From Gammaproteobacteria bacterium UBA6724 (GTDB lineage Bacteria; Pseudomonadota; Gammaproteobacteria; Pseudomonadales; Azotimanducaceae): DNA of 57,960 nucleotides. Location of the stretch: NCBI GenBank assembly GCA_002454165.1, contig DKIG01000007.1:52145-110104 (forward strand). Reading direction: 5' to 3'. This document shows positions 50,385 through 57,960 of the stretch, in pieces. Within the stretch, counting starts at the first letter, position 1; each line of letters opens with the position of its first letter. Both the position numbers and the translations under genes were made by a program. The notes under the pieces are model-generated. The model saw only the letters and a program-made list of their open reading frames with translations, had not been told where the DNA came from and did not search any database.

Positions 50385-51629
50385 TTAATCTGAAGCGTCT
50401 TCCTTGAGCATATCACGGATTGTCTTGTTCAATTCTTTGAATACAAACTCACTGATCTCAAATTGCCAGTTTTTGAGGTCGGCATGCTTTTGTGACAAGC
50501 CCGCTGAGGGCTCCTGTGACAAGCCCGCTGAAGGCTCCTGTGACAAGCCCGCTGAGGGCTCCTGTGACAAGCTCGCTGAAGGCTCCTGTGACAAACCCGC
50601 TGAAGGCTCCTGTGACCAGTCCGCTGAAGGCTCCTCTGTATCGCTACTATTTATCTGTAAATGCAACAGAAATTTATCATCCAGGTGGCGGGTTCTTGCT
50701 TCAATGGATTCTCCAGAATCAAGCTCTACCCTGGCGATGCCATACTCCGGCCACTGGTTTGGGTCATACAGGGAGACATCTTCAAACCGTAGGTTGACCA
50801 GGATTCTGGCGAGACTGGAGACAATGGTTGGGTATTTTAATTCCGTGCCTGGCGGCTGGTTGAGCAGGATCAGGTCACCATGAGAGCCCTCAGCGGTTTG
50901 CGTGAAAGAGCCCTCAGCGGTTTGCGTGAAAGAGCCCTCAGCGGTTTGTGTGAAAGAGCCCTCAGCCAGATGGTCAGAGGAGCCCTCAGCGGTTTGTGTG
51001 AAAGAGCCCTCCCGGGCAGCCGCAAGTTGCACCTTGTCTCCCTGGATCATTTCAACACGAACCACTCGCTCAGCATCCAGATTGATAACAATTGGATCAA
51101 TCCAATCAAGCGGATCAACAGACGCATTAAAAGTCCTGTTAGCCAACCAGACCTGAGTTTCCTCTGGGTATCGGATGAAAGTCCCCGTCTGGGAGGAGGA
51201 TTCTATTCCCTTGATAAAGGTAAAGGTTTTGTTCCCTGCCTGAATATCAATCTGTGTGCCGATTTCATCTGCTTCACCACTTTCTGCCAAGCCAAGTTGC
51301 GGGTGAAATGACGCCTTAGATGTTTTCTGCTCCGTCAATCTTGCCTCGGTTACAGCGTCAAGAAATTCGACCAGGGATGTAAAATTAACGGGGTAGCCTG
51401 ATTTTTCTTTTAGGTGCCAGCCTTGTGCGTCCATGATGATGCTGAGCACCTCCTCCTTGCCCAGTCTGGTGACAAGCACACGATCAACTTCGTTCCTAGC
51501 TACTGCCAACCCAGGCAACAGCGCCGCGGCTTCATCATCGCTGTCGTTCAGTTCATCAAGAGTTAATAATTGTGACAGAAGAACAAGTGACAGTATGGCA
51601 AGCAACAGAAGTGTCAGGCGCAGATTCAT
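50385..51629 (-). CDS. DUF4340 protein with two internal 24-bp repeat tracts
   Basis: A 414-residue protein found with Gld-type ABC exporters. Residues 1-23 are a signal/anchor segment (LTLLLLAILSLVLLSQLL). DUF4340 segments are spread over the chain (LARNEVDRVLVTRLG-like start, DPLDWIDPIV, FEDVSLYDPNQWPEYGIA). Two low-complexity insertions interrupt it: about five copies of FTQTAEGS at residues 209-248 and six copies of EPSAGLSQ-type repeats at 332-379. Both come from DNA minisatellites and probably form flexible loops. It follows the GldG-like gene by 11 bp. Confidence 0.88.
   Translation of the reverse strand: MNLRLTLLLLAILSLVLLSQLLTLDELNDSDDEAAALLPGLAVARNEVDRVLVTRLGKEEVLSIIMDAQGWHLKEKSGYPVNFTSLVEFLDAVTEARLTEQKTSKASFHPQLGLAESGEADEIGTQIDIQAGNKTFTFIKGIESSSQTGTFIRYPEETQVWLANRTFNASVDPLDWIDPIVINLDAERVVRVEMIQGDKVQLAAAREGSFTQTAEGSSDHLAEGSFTQTAEGSFTQTAEGSFTQTAEGSHGDLILLNQPPGTELKYPTIVSSLARILVNLRFEDVSLYDPNQWPEYGIARVELDSGESIEARTRHLDDKFLLHLQINSSDTEEPSADWSQEPSAGLSQEPSASLSQEPSAGLSQEPSAGLSQEPSAGLSQKHADLKNWQFEISEFVFKELNKTIRDMLKEDASD
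50491..50634. repeat. 24-bp minisatellite, six copies
   Basis: Six consecutive 24-bp units (50491, 50515, 50539, 50563, 50587, 50611) are close to perfect, with the core CCCGCTGAGGGCTCCTGTG. They differ mainly at a G/A in the GCTGAGGGCTC core and in the CAAGC/CAAAC part. All preserve the coding frame of the DUF4340 gene. Units 1 and 3 contain the 13-bp string CCGCTGAGGGCTC that recurs, inverted, in the second array. Confidence 0.95.
50884..51003. repeat. 24-bp minisatellite, five copies, with inverted core of the other array
   Basis: Five 24-bp units at 50884, 50908, 50932, 50956 and 50980. Four are nearly identical with core GAGCCCTCAGCGGTTTG; the fourth diverges after GAGCCCTCAGC. A partial copy follows at 51004. 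The first 13 bases, GAGCCCTCAGCGG, are the exact reverse complement of the core of the array at 50491-50634. The frame is preserved. Confidence 0.95.
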
Positions 51630-51640
51630 GATGCGTCCCC

Positions 51641-53464
51641 TTACCTGCCGAATATGCGGAGCTTCCTGCCGACAAGCAACAAGCCGGTCAGAAGTAGCGG
51701 CAACAACACAATGTTAAGAAATTTAAGTCTGGCACCCAAAGATTCAATGTTCTTGTCCAACTGATGACGAACACTTCTCAGTTGCTTGCGTATTTTCAGT
51801 TTTTCATCCTGGAACTGCTTTAATGCGGCATTCTGTTCCGGGGTCAAGGTGAGCATGCCATCGTTTATTCTGACGGATTGTAGCGCACTCAGTTTTTCCT
51901 CCGTCTCCCTCAGACGAACTTGTAAATCTTCTGAGCTTTTCAGATAACCTGCTTCTGCTTGCCTGCGCAAGTCCTCAACGCGAGTGAAGGGACGCGAAAA
52001 CTGACCCCGGGAGCGAATACTGATCAGGGCGTTACTGCCCGAAAGATTATCCACCAGGTTGGTAATCAAACTCCCGTTGTCAGCAAAGGCACTGGTGATC
52101 TGCTGCCCGAAAAAGTTCTGCACCTGAACCCAGAGTCGGTCCGACAGGACATCCGTGTCAGCGACGACAATTACCTGAAGTTGATCTGTTGACTGGATGA
52201 CATCACCTTCATGGCCATCAATGCCATCAGGATACGCGGTGGTCGCCGTACCTGAGAGACGGACGGCGACCGGATAGGTTTCGCCAGTTGCAGTAAAGCC
52301 CTGTTGCAAATCACCGGGGCTGGACAGAAATTGAAACTGGAGACTGTTAAATGGCATGGCAGAGGTGCTTGATTCAATCAGCACCTTGGTATCAATGCCT
52401 GGGACCTCCTCCAGCGCGAGAATACCTGTTGTGGAAAAGTTGACGCTTTCTAGGGATGCGGTCACCAGATCATCGGCGGCAAAATTATTCGCCGTAAATC
52501 CCAGAATGCCGAGATGCCGAACCGAGGCACCAGACGCCAGGTTGACCATCAATGCCACCTGGGCGTCGCCGAGTATCTTGTCAGGACGCAACTGGACACC
52601 CCACTTCTCCAATAGGGGGTTCATCCCCGTAGCCATTCGCGTTGGTGCTGATTGTCTTGTCCTTTCCGTGTCCGCCAGGGGATCCGCAAAGACAATCAAC
52701 TTACCACCTGCCATAACGAACTGGTCAATGACAAAACGCTGCGAGTCATCCAGGTCCTTCGGCTGTATCAACAGCAATAAATCCAGCCCTGCCAGAGCCT
52801 CACTTGACAGATCACTAATATCACGAACCTGGAACAGCTCCTGCAACTGCTGAACGACGACCCAGGCAGGTTGCACCTGGTAGGTCGTCGGATCCGTCTG
52901 CCCGGTAACCGGCAAGTTGGAAAATATACCCAAGGCAAACTTGTCGTCTGTATTCAGGTTGTAAACCAGTTTGCTGAGTTCATATTCAAGAAACTCCTCC
53001 CTGTCCAACTGGAAAAACGGAATAATCTCCCGGTCATCCAGCGCATTGGTGCCAGCAAGTCCAAAGTAAATCTCTTTCCCGGATTGATTGATGGGGACAT
53101 TTTGTAATCCGAACCCGGCAGCCTGATCTTCTGCTTCGGAAAAGGGCTCAGGATCAATCACCTGGAGTTTTATTTTGCCGTCCGCCCGCAATTCATATTC
53201 CTCCAGTATTTCCTGCACTCGGAGCGCATAGGAACGCAGCGATGTGAGATCTTCACTAGCCTTGCCAGAAAAGAAAAAATAGAGGTTTATCGGTTCGTCA
53301 ATTTCTTTGAGTATCTCCTTGGTACCAGTTGACAGGGTGTAGAGTTTGTTGGCTGTCAGGTCCAGCCGCAAGCCGCCGAGGAGCAGATTGTTGACCAGAG
53401 TAAACAGCAGGAATACGGCAAAAACGGCAACTAGGGAAGTAACAAAATTGGCGCGTTTCAGCAT
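51641..53464 (-). CDS. GldG-like subunit of an ABC exporter
   Basis: A 607-residue protein of the Gld/ABC-type transport family. An N-terminal membrane helix (FVTSLVAVFAVFLLFTLVNN) leads to a large periplasmic region with the conserved RLDLTANKLYTLSTGTKEIL and a central GldG domain (for example LLLIQPKDLDDSQRFVIDQF). A coiled coil and C-terminal membrane helix (LNIVLLPLLLTGLLLVGRKL) complete it. Start 53464 has GGAGG eight bases upstream. It sits between the permease and DUF4340 genes. Confidence 0.9.
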   Translation of the reverse strand: MLKRANFVTSLVAVFAVFLLFTLVNNLLLGGLRLDLTANKLYTLSTGTKEILKEIDEPINLYFFFSGKASEDLTSLRSYALRVQEILEEYELRADGKIKLQVIDPEPFSEAEDQAAGFGLQNVPINQSGKEIYFGLAGTNALDDREIIPFFQLDREEFLEYELSKLVYNLNTDDKFALGIFSNLPVTGQTDPTTYQVQPAWVVVQQLQELFQVRDISDLSSEALAGLDLLLLIQPKDLDDSQRFVIDQFVMAGGKLIVFADPLADTERTRQSAPTRMATGMNPLLEKWGVQLRPDKILGDAQVALMVNLASGASVRHLGILGFTANNFAADDLVTASLESVNFSTTGILALEEVPGIDTKVLIESSTSAMPFNSLQFQFLSSPGDLQQGFTATGETYPVAVRLSGTATTAYPDGIDGHEGDVIQSTDQLQVIVVADTDVLSDRLWVQVQNFFGQQITSAFADNGSLITNLVDNLSGSNALISIRSRGQFSRPFTRVEDLRRQAEAGYLKSSEDLQVRLRETEEKLSALQSVRINDGMLTLTPEQNAALKQFQDEKLKIRKQLRSVRHQLDKNIESLGARLKFLNIVLLPLLLTGLLLVGRKLRIFGR

Positions 53465-53468
53465 CAGC

Positions 53469-54206
53469 CTAGCCTCCCTTTTTAATATCAAGGATGATGG
53501 AAGATGCCCCTAGCCAGACGAGTATCACTGACACAAAGAACAGAAAATCCTGCAGGCTCAGTACACCCTTGGACACGGCAGCAAAGTGCGTCAGAAAACT
53601 CAGACTGGCAAGAGTATCCAGAACAACCAACGGCACCCAGCCTTTGAAAGCATTGAGTACCAGTGGAAATCCCGCCATCACAAACAGCAGGCAGACAAAG
53701 CTACACAGCACAAATGCAATGACCTGGCTCTTCGTGAGTGCCGACATGCAGGAGCCGATGGCGATGAAGCCGCCCGCCATCAGCCAGCTGCCGATATAAC
53801 TGGCAAGGATGACGCCATTGTCTGGATCTCCCAGATAGTTCACCGTTAGCCACAGCGGGAAGGTGAGCAGGAGTGCTATGCCCGCAAACAACCAGGCGGC
53901 AAGAAATTTCCCCAGCACAAGATGGCGGCGGGCAATGGGCAGGGTCAACAAGAGTTCAATTGACCCGGACTTTCTTTCCTCGGACCAGATACGCATGGCA
54001 ATGGCAGGGATCAAAAACAGATAGAGCCAGGGATGAAAGGTGAAAAATGGTGCTAGATCCGCCTGTTGGCGTTCATAAAAACTTCCTATGTAAAATGTGA
54101 ATAAGCCTGATAACACAAGGAATATCAGAATAAACACATAGGCTATGGCGGTGGAAAAATAACTTTGTAGTTCGCGCTTCAGGATTGTTCTCAATATCCT
54201 TGACAT
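53469..54206 (-). CDS. ABC-2 type permease (GldF-like)
   Basis: A 245-residue integral membrane protein with six hydrophobic segments and the ABC-2 pattern. MRIWSEERKSGSIELLLTLP is the conserved cytoplasmic motif near residue 72. It pairs with the ATPase encoded just upstream (shared base at 54206) and the GldG-like subunit downstream. The set matches exporter systems related to gliding-motility GldA/F/G, though no gliding genes are seen here. Confidence 0.93.
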   Translation of the reverse strand: MSRILRTILKRELQSYFSTAIAYVFILIFLVLSGLFTFYIGSFYERQQADLAPFFTFHPWLYLFLIPAIAMRIWSEERKSGSIELLLTLPIARRHLVLGKFLAAWLFAGIALLLTFPLWLTVNYLGDPDNGVILASYIGSWLMAGGFIAIGSCMSALTKSQVIAFVLCSFVCLLFVMAGFPLVLNAFKGWVPLVVLDTLASLSFLTHFAAVSKGVLSLQDFLFFVSVILVWLGASSIILDIKKGG

Positions 54207-55138
54207 TATGCGGCGACACCTTCCGTCAGGCTTCTGAAAACATCATCCAGTCTGCCCTTCTCAACATGGATGCTGGACAGTTGCCACCCATGCGCCCTGG
54301 CTGATTCGTAGATATCCGCCAATAGATTGACCTGCCCCGGGGACGGGAAGATGACCAGGCTGTCGGCAGTCACCATCACATTTTTGACTCCATTGAGCTC
54401 GCCCAACAAGGTTACGGCTTCATTCGGGATCTGCTCGCCCTGGAAAGAGAGAGAAATCGCATCGCGAAAGGATGATTTTGCCAGCAGGTCCGCAGGGGTA
54501 CTATCCGACACAATCCTGCCTGCCGCCAAGACCATGACCCGATTGCAAACGGCAGTCACCTCCTCAAGAATGTGGGTCGATATAATGACTATCTTTTCTT
54601 TGGAGAGTCCCTTAATCATCTCTCTCACCTGATGTTTTTGATTGGGATCCAGACCATCGGTGGGTTCATCGAGAATCAATATCTCCGGCTCATGGAGTAT
54701 CGCCTGGGCAAGTCCTACCCGACGTTTGTATCCTTTGGACAGGGTTTCGATCTTCTGATGCAACACGCTGCCGAGGGACATGGTATCAATAGCCCGATCA
54801 ACAGCGGCGGTAGCATCGCTACCAGAATAGCCGCGCACCTCAGCGATGAAAGCCAGAAACCCGGCGGGCGTCATTTCCTCATAACAGGGAGCGCCTTCTG
54901 GCAGATAACCTATACGGGATTGCGCTAGCAGACTCTCTTCTGGCAGGCGGTGTCCCCAGATGGAGATTTCACCCGATGTCGGCGTCAGGAACCCCGTCAG
55001 CATTTTCATGGTGGTGGATTTACCTGCGCCATTGGGCCCAAGGAAACCAAGAATCTCCCCTGGCACCAGATTGAACGACAGATCCTTCACCACCAGGAGG
55101 TCTCCATATGCTTTACTCAGATGTTTCACCTGAATCAT
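54206..55138 (-). CDS. ABC transporter ATPase (GldA-like)
   Basis: A 310-residue ABC ATPase. Walker A GPNGAGKST near residue 35, Q-loop region GYLPEGAPCYEEMTP, signature LSKGYKRRVGLAQ, Walker B ILILDEPTDGLDPNQ and the switch His in ISTHILEEV. The C-terminal 80 residues form the extra domain typical of ABC-2 drug or polysaccharide exporters. It is first in the four-gene set on the minus strand. Confidence 0.95.
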   Translation of the reverse strand: MIQVKHLSKAYGDLLVVKDLSFNLVPGEILGFLGPNGAGKSTTMKMLTGFLTPTSGEISIWGHRLPEESLLAQSRIGYLPEGAPCYEEMTPAGFLAFIAEVRGYSGSDATAAVDRAIDTMSLGSVLHQKIETLSKGYKRRVGLAQAILHEPEILILDEPTDGLDPNQKHQVREMIKGLSKEKIVIISTHILEEVTAVCNRVMVLAAGRIVSDSTPADLLAKSSFRDAISLSFQGEQIPNEAVTLLGELNGVKNVMVTADSLVIFPSPGQVNLLADIYESARAHGWQLSSIHVEKGRLDDVFRSLTEGVAA

Positions 55139-55283
55139 CTAGTTGTGCCTCGTATTGAAAAGTTTGTTGAATGCCTCAAGGCGGGCTATGGTATATCATC
55201 GTTCGGGGCATTTTCTACAGATTGGCTTGGTCGATTTGCTCCCGCCCTAACTTTTATGATGCTCTATTTGTGACAATTCGTTC

Positions 55284-55934
55284 ATGACAGTTTTTTCCAC
55301 CTTACCCCAAGCCATCATTTTTGATCTGGACGGTACGCTCCTTGACACGGAACCGCTTTATACCAGGGCGATGCAAAGGGTACTAAAACCCTTCGGACAT
55401 ACCTATACCCTGGCATTAAAGAAAAAATCCGTGGGCGGTGACTCACACCGAAGCGCGCAATTAGCCATTGACGAATTCGGTCTGCCGCATACCTCGGACG
55501 AACTGCTGACTGAGAAAGAGTCCTACCTGAGAGACTTGTTCCCGGATGCCGGGGAAATTAAGGGCGCAGGTGCCTTCATCTTCAGAGCGGCGGCAAACGG
55601 TATCCGCCTGGGGCTGGCAACTAGTTCTCATCGGCACCTCTGCGAACTCAAGTTGCAAAACCGAAGTTGGATACACCTCTTGGACACCATTGTTTGTGGT
55701 GATGATGACGAACTGACTGCCGGTAAACCTGCCCCTGATATATTTTTACTCTGCGCCGCAAGAATGGGCGTTGCTCAAAAAGATGTTGTAGTTTTTGAAG
55801 ATTCCAGAAACGGTATTGAAGCGGCAAAAGCGGCGGGGATGACGGTCGTTGCCGTGATGAATCCCTATGCGAGCGCAACAGACCGGAGGTTGGCAGATTA
55901 TACGATTGAGGATTATTCAGGATTGCTGGAATAG
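55284..55934 (+). CDS. HAD-superfamily hydrolase
   Basis: A 216-residue HAD phosphatase of the phosphoglycolate phosphatase / beta-phosphoglucomutase group. Catalytic Asp pair in FDLDGTLLDTE at about residues 13-23; motif II is LATSSHRH, motif III Lys in ELTAGKPAPDIFL, motif IV in VVFEDSRNGIEAAKAAGM. A helical cap of type C1 lies between motifs I and II. The substrate cannot be deduced. It is convergent with phaR. Confidence 0.9.
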   Translation: MTVFSTLPQAIIFDLDGTLLDTEPLYTRAMQRVLKPFGHTYTLALKKKSVGGDSHRSAQLAIDEFGLPHTSDELLTEKESYLRDLFPDAGEIKGAGAFIFRAAANGIRLGLATSSHRHLCELKLQNRSWIHLLDTIVCGDDDELTAGKPAPDIFLLCAARMGVAQKDVVVFEDSRNGIEAAKAAGMTVVAVMNPYASATDRRLADYTIEDYSGLLE

Positions 55935-55945
55935 GACAAACCCAT

Positions 55946-56389
55946 TTATTTATCCTGGTCTCGTCGGTTTATTCCCTGCGTCATGCGGTTCCAGAATTCC
56001 AGGTTTTTGGCCATGGCTTTACGCATCACCTTGAGAGGTTCTGCATCCGTAATATCCCGGACAGTCTTTCGGTATTTTTCCTGCTGTTCAATGAAGGTCA
56101 TGATACTTTGTTCAATGTATTTACCTACAAAACTCTGCATCGTATCACCGTAAAATCGTATCAATTGCTCCAGCACCTTATTGGTCAACACAGGCTCATG
56201 TCCTGCATCTTCCTGTTCGGAGATGATCTGCACCAGCACTGAGCGTGTCAGGTCTTTTTCTGTTTTGAAATCAAGGACAGCGATTGACTCGCCCTCTAAT
56301 ATGAGTTTCCGAATATCCTCAAGAGTGACATATTTGCTCTGCTCAATGTCGTAGAGTCTTCGGTTTGGATACTTTTTAAATACTCGCAT
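55946..56389 (-). CDS. phaR: Polyhydroxyalkanoate synthesis repressor PhaR
   Basis: A 147-residue PhaR that binds both DNA and PHA polymer and represses phasin genes until granules form. The N-terminal PHB_acc_N domain includes KKYPNRRLYDIEQSKYVTLE; the PHB_acc domain follows at about 65-105 (EQLIRFYGDTMQSFVGKYIE). A helical C-terminus ends the protein. A candidate target site lies before the phasin gene at 14038. No phaC, phaA or phaB gene is in the window. Confidence 0.95.
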   Translation of the reverse strand: MRVFKKYPNRRLYDIEQSKYVTLEDIRKLILEGESIAVLDFKTEKDLTRSVLVQIISEQEDAGHEPVLTNKVLEQLIRFYGDTMQSFVGKYIEQSIMTFIEQQEKYRKTVRDITDAEPLKVMRKAMAKNLEFWNRMTQGINRRDQDK

Positions 56390-56575
56390 GACTTGCTACA
56401 TGATTAGAATGATTAGATTAGCGTACGGCACTCTTGTAGTATAAATGTTCGTAGTATCTATTGTGCATTGAACAATTTAGGTTTGTCCACATTAAAGACA
56501 GGTTTCAGGAACATTCCAAATGATTGGCACAGATAAAACCCTGAGAAATTTTGATTATCTACGCAGGAGACAGGA

Positions 56576-56827
56576 ATGAAAATAACAGTTGATGTTGACA
56601 TCACCCCGGAAGAATTAAGGAAGTTTCTCGGTCTTCCAAACATTGAAGGGCTACAGGAAGAAATGCTAAAAAGGGCGCAAAAACGCTTGGCGGAATCCGG
56701 GCAGACGATGATTTCCGACCTGATGACGGGTGCGATACAGCCGATGATGGCGTACCAGCAATGGTTGCAGCGGATGATGACCGGACCGTCAGGTTCAAAA
56801 ACACCCAGCGAAAAGGAGCAAAAGTAA
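56576..56827 (+). CDS. DUF6489-like small protein
   Basis: An 83-residue protein that begins KITVDVDITPEELRKFLGLP, the pattern of the DUF6489 family, and has a helical middle (LQEEMLKRAQKRLAES) and a polar tail. The family's role is not known. It lies divergently from phaR and overlaps the start of the short-chain dehydrogenase by one base (TAATG), so it is co-translated with that gene. An ACAGGA ribosome site precedes the ATG. Confidence 0.75.
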   Translation: MKITVDVDITPEELRKFLGLPNIEGLQEEMLKRAQKRLAESGQTMISDLMTGAIQPMMAYQQWLQRMMTGPSGSKTPSEKEQK

Positions 56828-57654
56828 TGTCATCAGAAGATGCATCAGAACAAAGTGCGGCACAAGGAAGCACGCCTGGCAGGGGTACCGCGCTGGTCAC
56901 CGGCGCATCTTCTGGTATAGGCGAGGCATTTGCGCGGCTACTTGCTGCCGAAGGGTTCAATCTCGTCCTGACCGCAAGGCGTACCGACAAACTGGAAGCA
57001 TTACAGGCGTCTCTGGCGAATGACGCACCGTCCATGGAAGTCAAAGTCATCAGCATGGACCTGGCTGAGGCTGAGGGTGCCCAACGTCTCTGTGAGGAAA
57101 TTGATCGTCTTGATATAGAAATTGACCTGCTCATCAACAATGCTGGCGTGATGACGCGGCGGGTCTTGATGGATACGGACAGAGATGAAATCCAACAACT
57201 TCTTACCCTCAACATCACTGCGCTGACACATCTAACGCATCACTTTCTTCAGCAAATGCGAAGCCGAGACTATGGCAGGATACTCAATGTGGCGTCCATA
57301 GCGGCATTCCACCCCTTATCTGGCGCGGACATCTATGCTGCCAGCAAGGCTTATGTCCTGTCCTTGTCGGAAGCCTTGTCGGCACAACTTCAAGGCACGG
57401 GGGTTTCCGTTACGGCACTCTGCCCTGGGCTAACGGCTACCGATATGATTGGGGATTCACTCGCAAAAACTGTGCCGCCCTTCTTCATACAGTCAGCCGA
57501 AGTCGTCGCCCGGGAAGGTTTTGATGCTCTGATGAATCGGGAAGCCATGCGGATATCCGGGCAAGCCAACAACCTGGCGCTCACCTGGGCGAAGCATCAA
57601 CCAAGATGGCTGATCAGAGGCTTGGGGGGCATGATGTCAAAATTCATGCAGTAA
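56827..57654 (+). CDS. Short-chain dehydrogenase/reductase
   Basis: A 275-residue NAD(P)-dependent SDR. The cofactor motif TGASSGIG is at residues 25-32, the NNAG motif in LINNAGVMTRR, the catalytic Ser before YAASKAYVLS and the Tyr/Lys pair inside it. The start at ATG 56827, right on the preceding stop, is preferred over the longer open frame. Its substrate is unknown; its coupling to the DUF6489-like gene and neighbourhood to phaR allow a link to PHA metabolism, without proof. Confidence 0.92.
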   Translation: MSSEDASEQSAAQGSTPGRGTALVTGASSGIGEAFARLLAAEGFNLVLTARRTDKLEALQASLANDAPSMEVKVISMDLAEAEGAQRLCEEIDRLDIEIDLLINNAGVMTRRVLMDTDRDEIQQLLTLNITALTHLTHHFLQQMRSRDYGRILNVASIAAFHPLSGADIYAASKAYVLSLSEALSAQLQGTGVSVTALCPGLTATDMIGDSLAKTVPPFFIQSAEVVAREGFDALMNREAMRISGQANNLALTWAKHQPRWLIRGLGGMMSKFMQ

Positions 57655-57686
57655 TTTTATCGGCAACGGAACCAACGAGACCTGCC

Positions 57687-57960
57687 TCAAGCCCTTATTT
57701 TCAAAGCGCCGCTCTTAGGCTGATTTTTCTCGCCTTTCATCTCTACCAATTCATAGCGCAAATTTTTCGTGCAATCATCTCCGCGAATGGACGATAATTT
57801 TTCGGTAGTCGCCTTAATCGCGTATTCTGATTGATCTATGCCTATCCATTTTCTATGTAGTAAATGCGCGGACTTCAAACTTGTACCCGAGCCGCAAAAA
57901 CAATCCAGCACGATGCTTGCCGGGTTGGACGAGGTGCGAATAATCAGGTCCAATACTTCT
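57687..57960 (-). CDS. C-terminal part of a second DNA methyltransferase (runs off the window)
   Basis: The last 91 codons of a DNA methyltransferase reading from the window end. Motif I reads LDCFCGSGTSLKSA, followed by a RKWIGIDQSEYAI motif that binds the methyl donor. This is the C-terminal arrangement of beta-class or type III Mod proteins, with DPPY/DPPF expected upstream outside the window. It converges on the SDR gene with 32 bp between the stops. Whether a restriction partner exists cannot be seen. Confidence 0.85.
   Translation of the reverse strand, partial: EVLDLIIRTSSNPASIVLDCFCGSGTSLKSAHLLHRKWIGIDQSEYAIKATTEKLSSIRGDDCTKNLRYELVEMKGEKNQPKSGALKIRA

Noticed and set aside
50491..51003. 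Repeat arrays as a CRISPR locus
   Set aside because: The 24-bp units follow one another directly with no spacers, lie inside a coding frame, and no cas genes are present.
50404..51311. Plus-strand repeat-rich open frames opposite the DUF4340 gene
   Set aside because: A 24-bp repeat unit is a multiple of three, so an open frame in one direction tends to be open in the others. The minus-strand frame has the signal segment, DUF4340 pattern and operon context.

Overview
The window looks like chromosomal DNA of a gammaproteobacterium, probably a free-living, polyhydroxyalkanoate (PHA)-storing, aerobic and perhaps marine lineage. This rests on conserved gene order: grpE-dnaK-dnaJ-dapB; trmJ-iscRSUA-hscBA-fdx-iscX-ndk-rlmN-pilF-rodZ-hisS-yfgM-bamB-der; and gpmI-envC-ctpA. 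It is also supported by Gram-negative envelope proteins (BamB, RodZ, EnvC, a TonB-dependent receptor) and by PHA genes (phasin, PhaR). No species can be named from the sequence alone.

Layout. 1-2.4 kb: a FecA-like TonB-dependent receptor behind Fur-box-like sequence. 2.5-7.6 kb (minus): the DnaK chaperone team plus dapB; grpE and dnaK each have a sigma32-type promoter match. 7.7-11.9 kb (plus): gpmI and envC joined in one uninterrupted reading frame, then ctpA. 11.9-13.8 kb (minus): hisA, hisB, a small unknown gene and a tRNA-Gly. 13.9-15.0 kb: a phasin gene with a TGCA-rich inverted repeat over its -10 box, and a peroxiredoxin. 15.2-29.8 kb (plus): trmJ, the complete isc Fe-S operon behind a near-perfect Isc box, then ndk-rlmN-pilF-rodZ-hisS-yfgM-bamB-der. 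RodZ is short, ispG is absent from its usual place, and Der carries an insertion in its first GTPase domain.

29.8-30.5 kb: an AT-rich island of tiny genes with strong ribosome binding sites, including a truncated P-loop ORF. 30.5-35.6 kb: an M23 peptidase, xseA and a luciferase-like monooxygenase (minus), then msrB and rmuC (plus). 35.6-40.3 kb (minus): NfeD and a stomatin-type SPFH protein, followed by two small membrane proteins, a probable YaaW-like protein and two tandem DUF488 proteins. This is the best candidate for an uncharacterised multigene system.

40.4-50.3 kb: a catabolic neighbourhood with an acyl-CoA ligase, a GMC oxidoreductase, two paralogous zinc alcohol dehydrogenases, a lone biotinyl domain, an FMN alpha-hydroxy-acid dehydrogenase and an enoyl-CoA hydratase. 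It is interrupted by DUF1820 and by an orphan DNA methyltransferase with a decayed-looking ORF behind it. 50.4-55.1 kb (minus): a Gld-type ABC exporter set (ATPase, permease, GldG-like, DUF4340); the DUF4340 gene carries two 24-bp minisatellites. 55.3-58.0 kb: a HAD phosphatase, phaR, a DUF6489-like gene, a short-chain dehydrogenase and the end of a second DNA methyltransferase that runs off the window.
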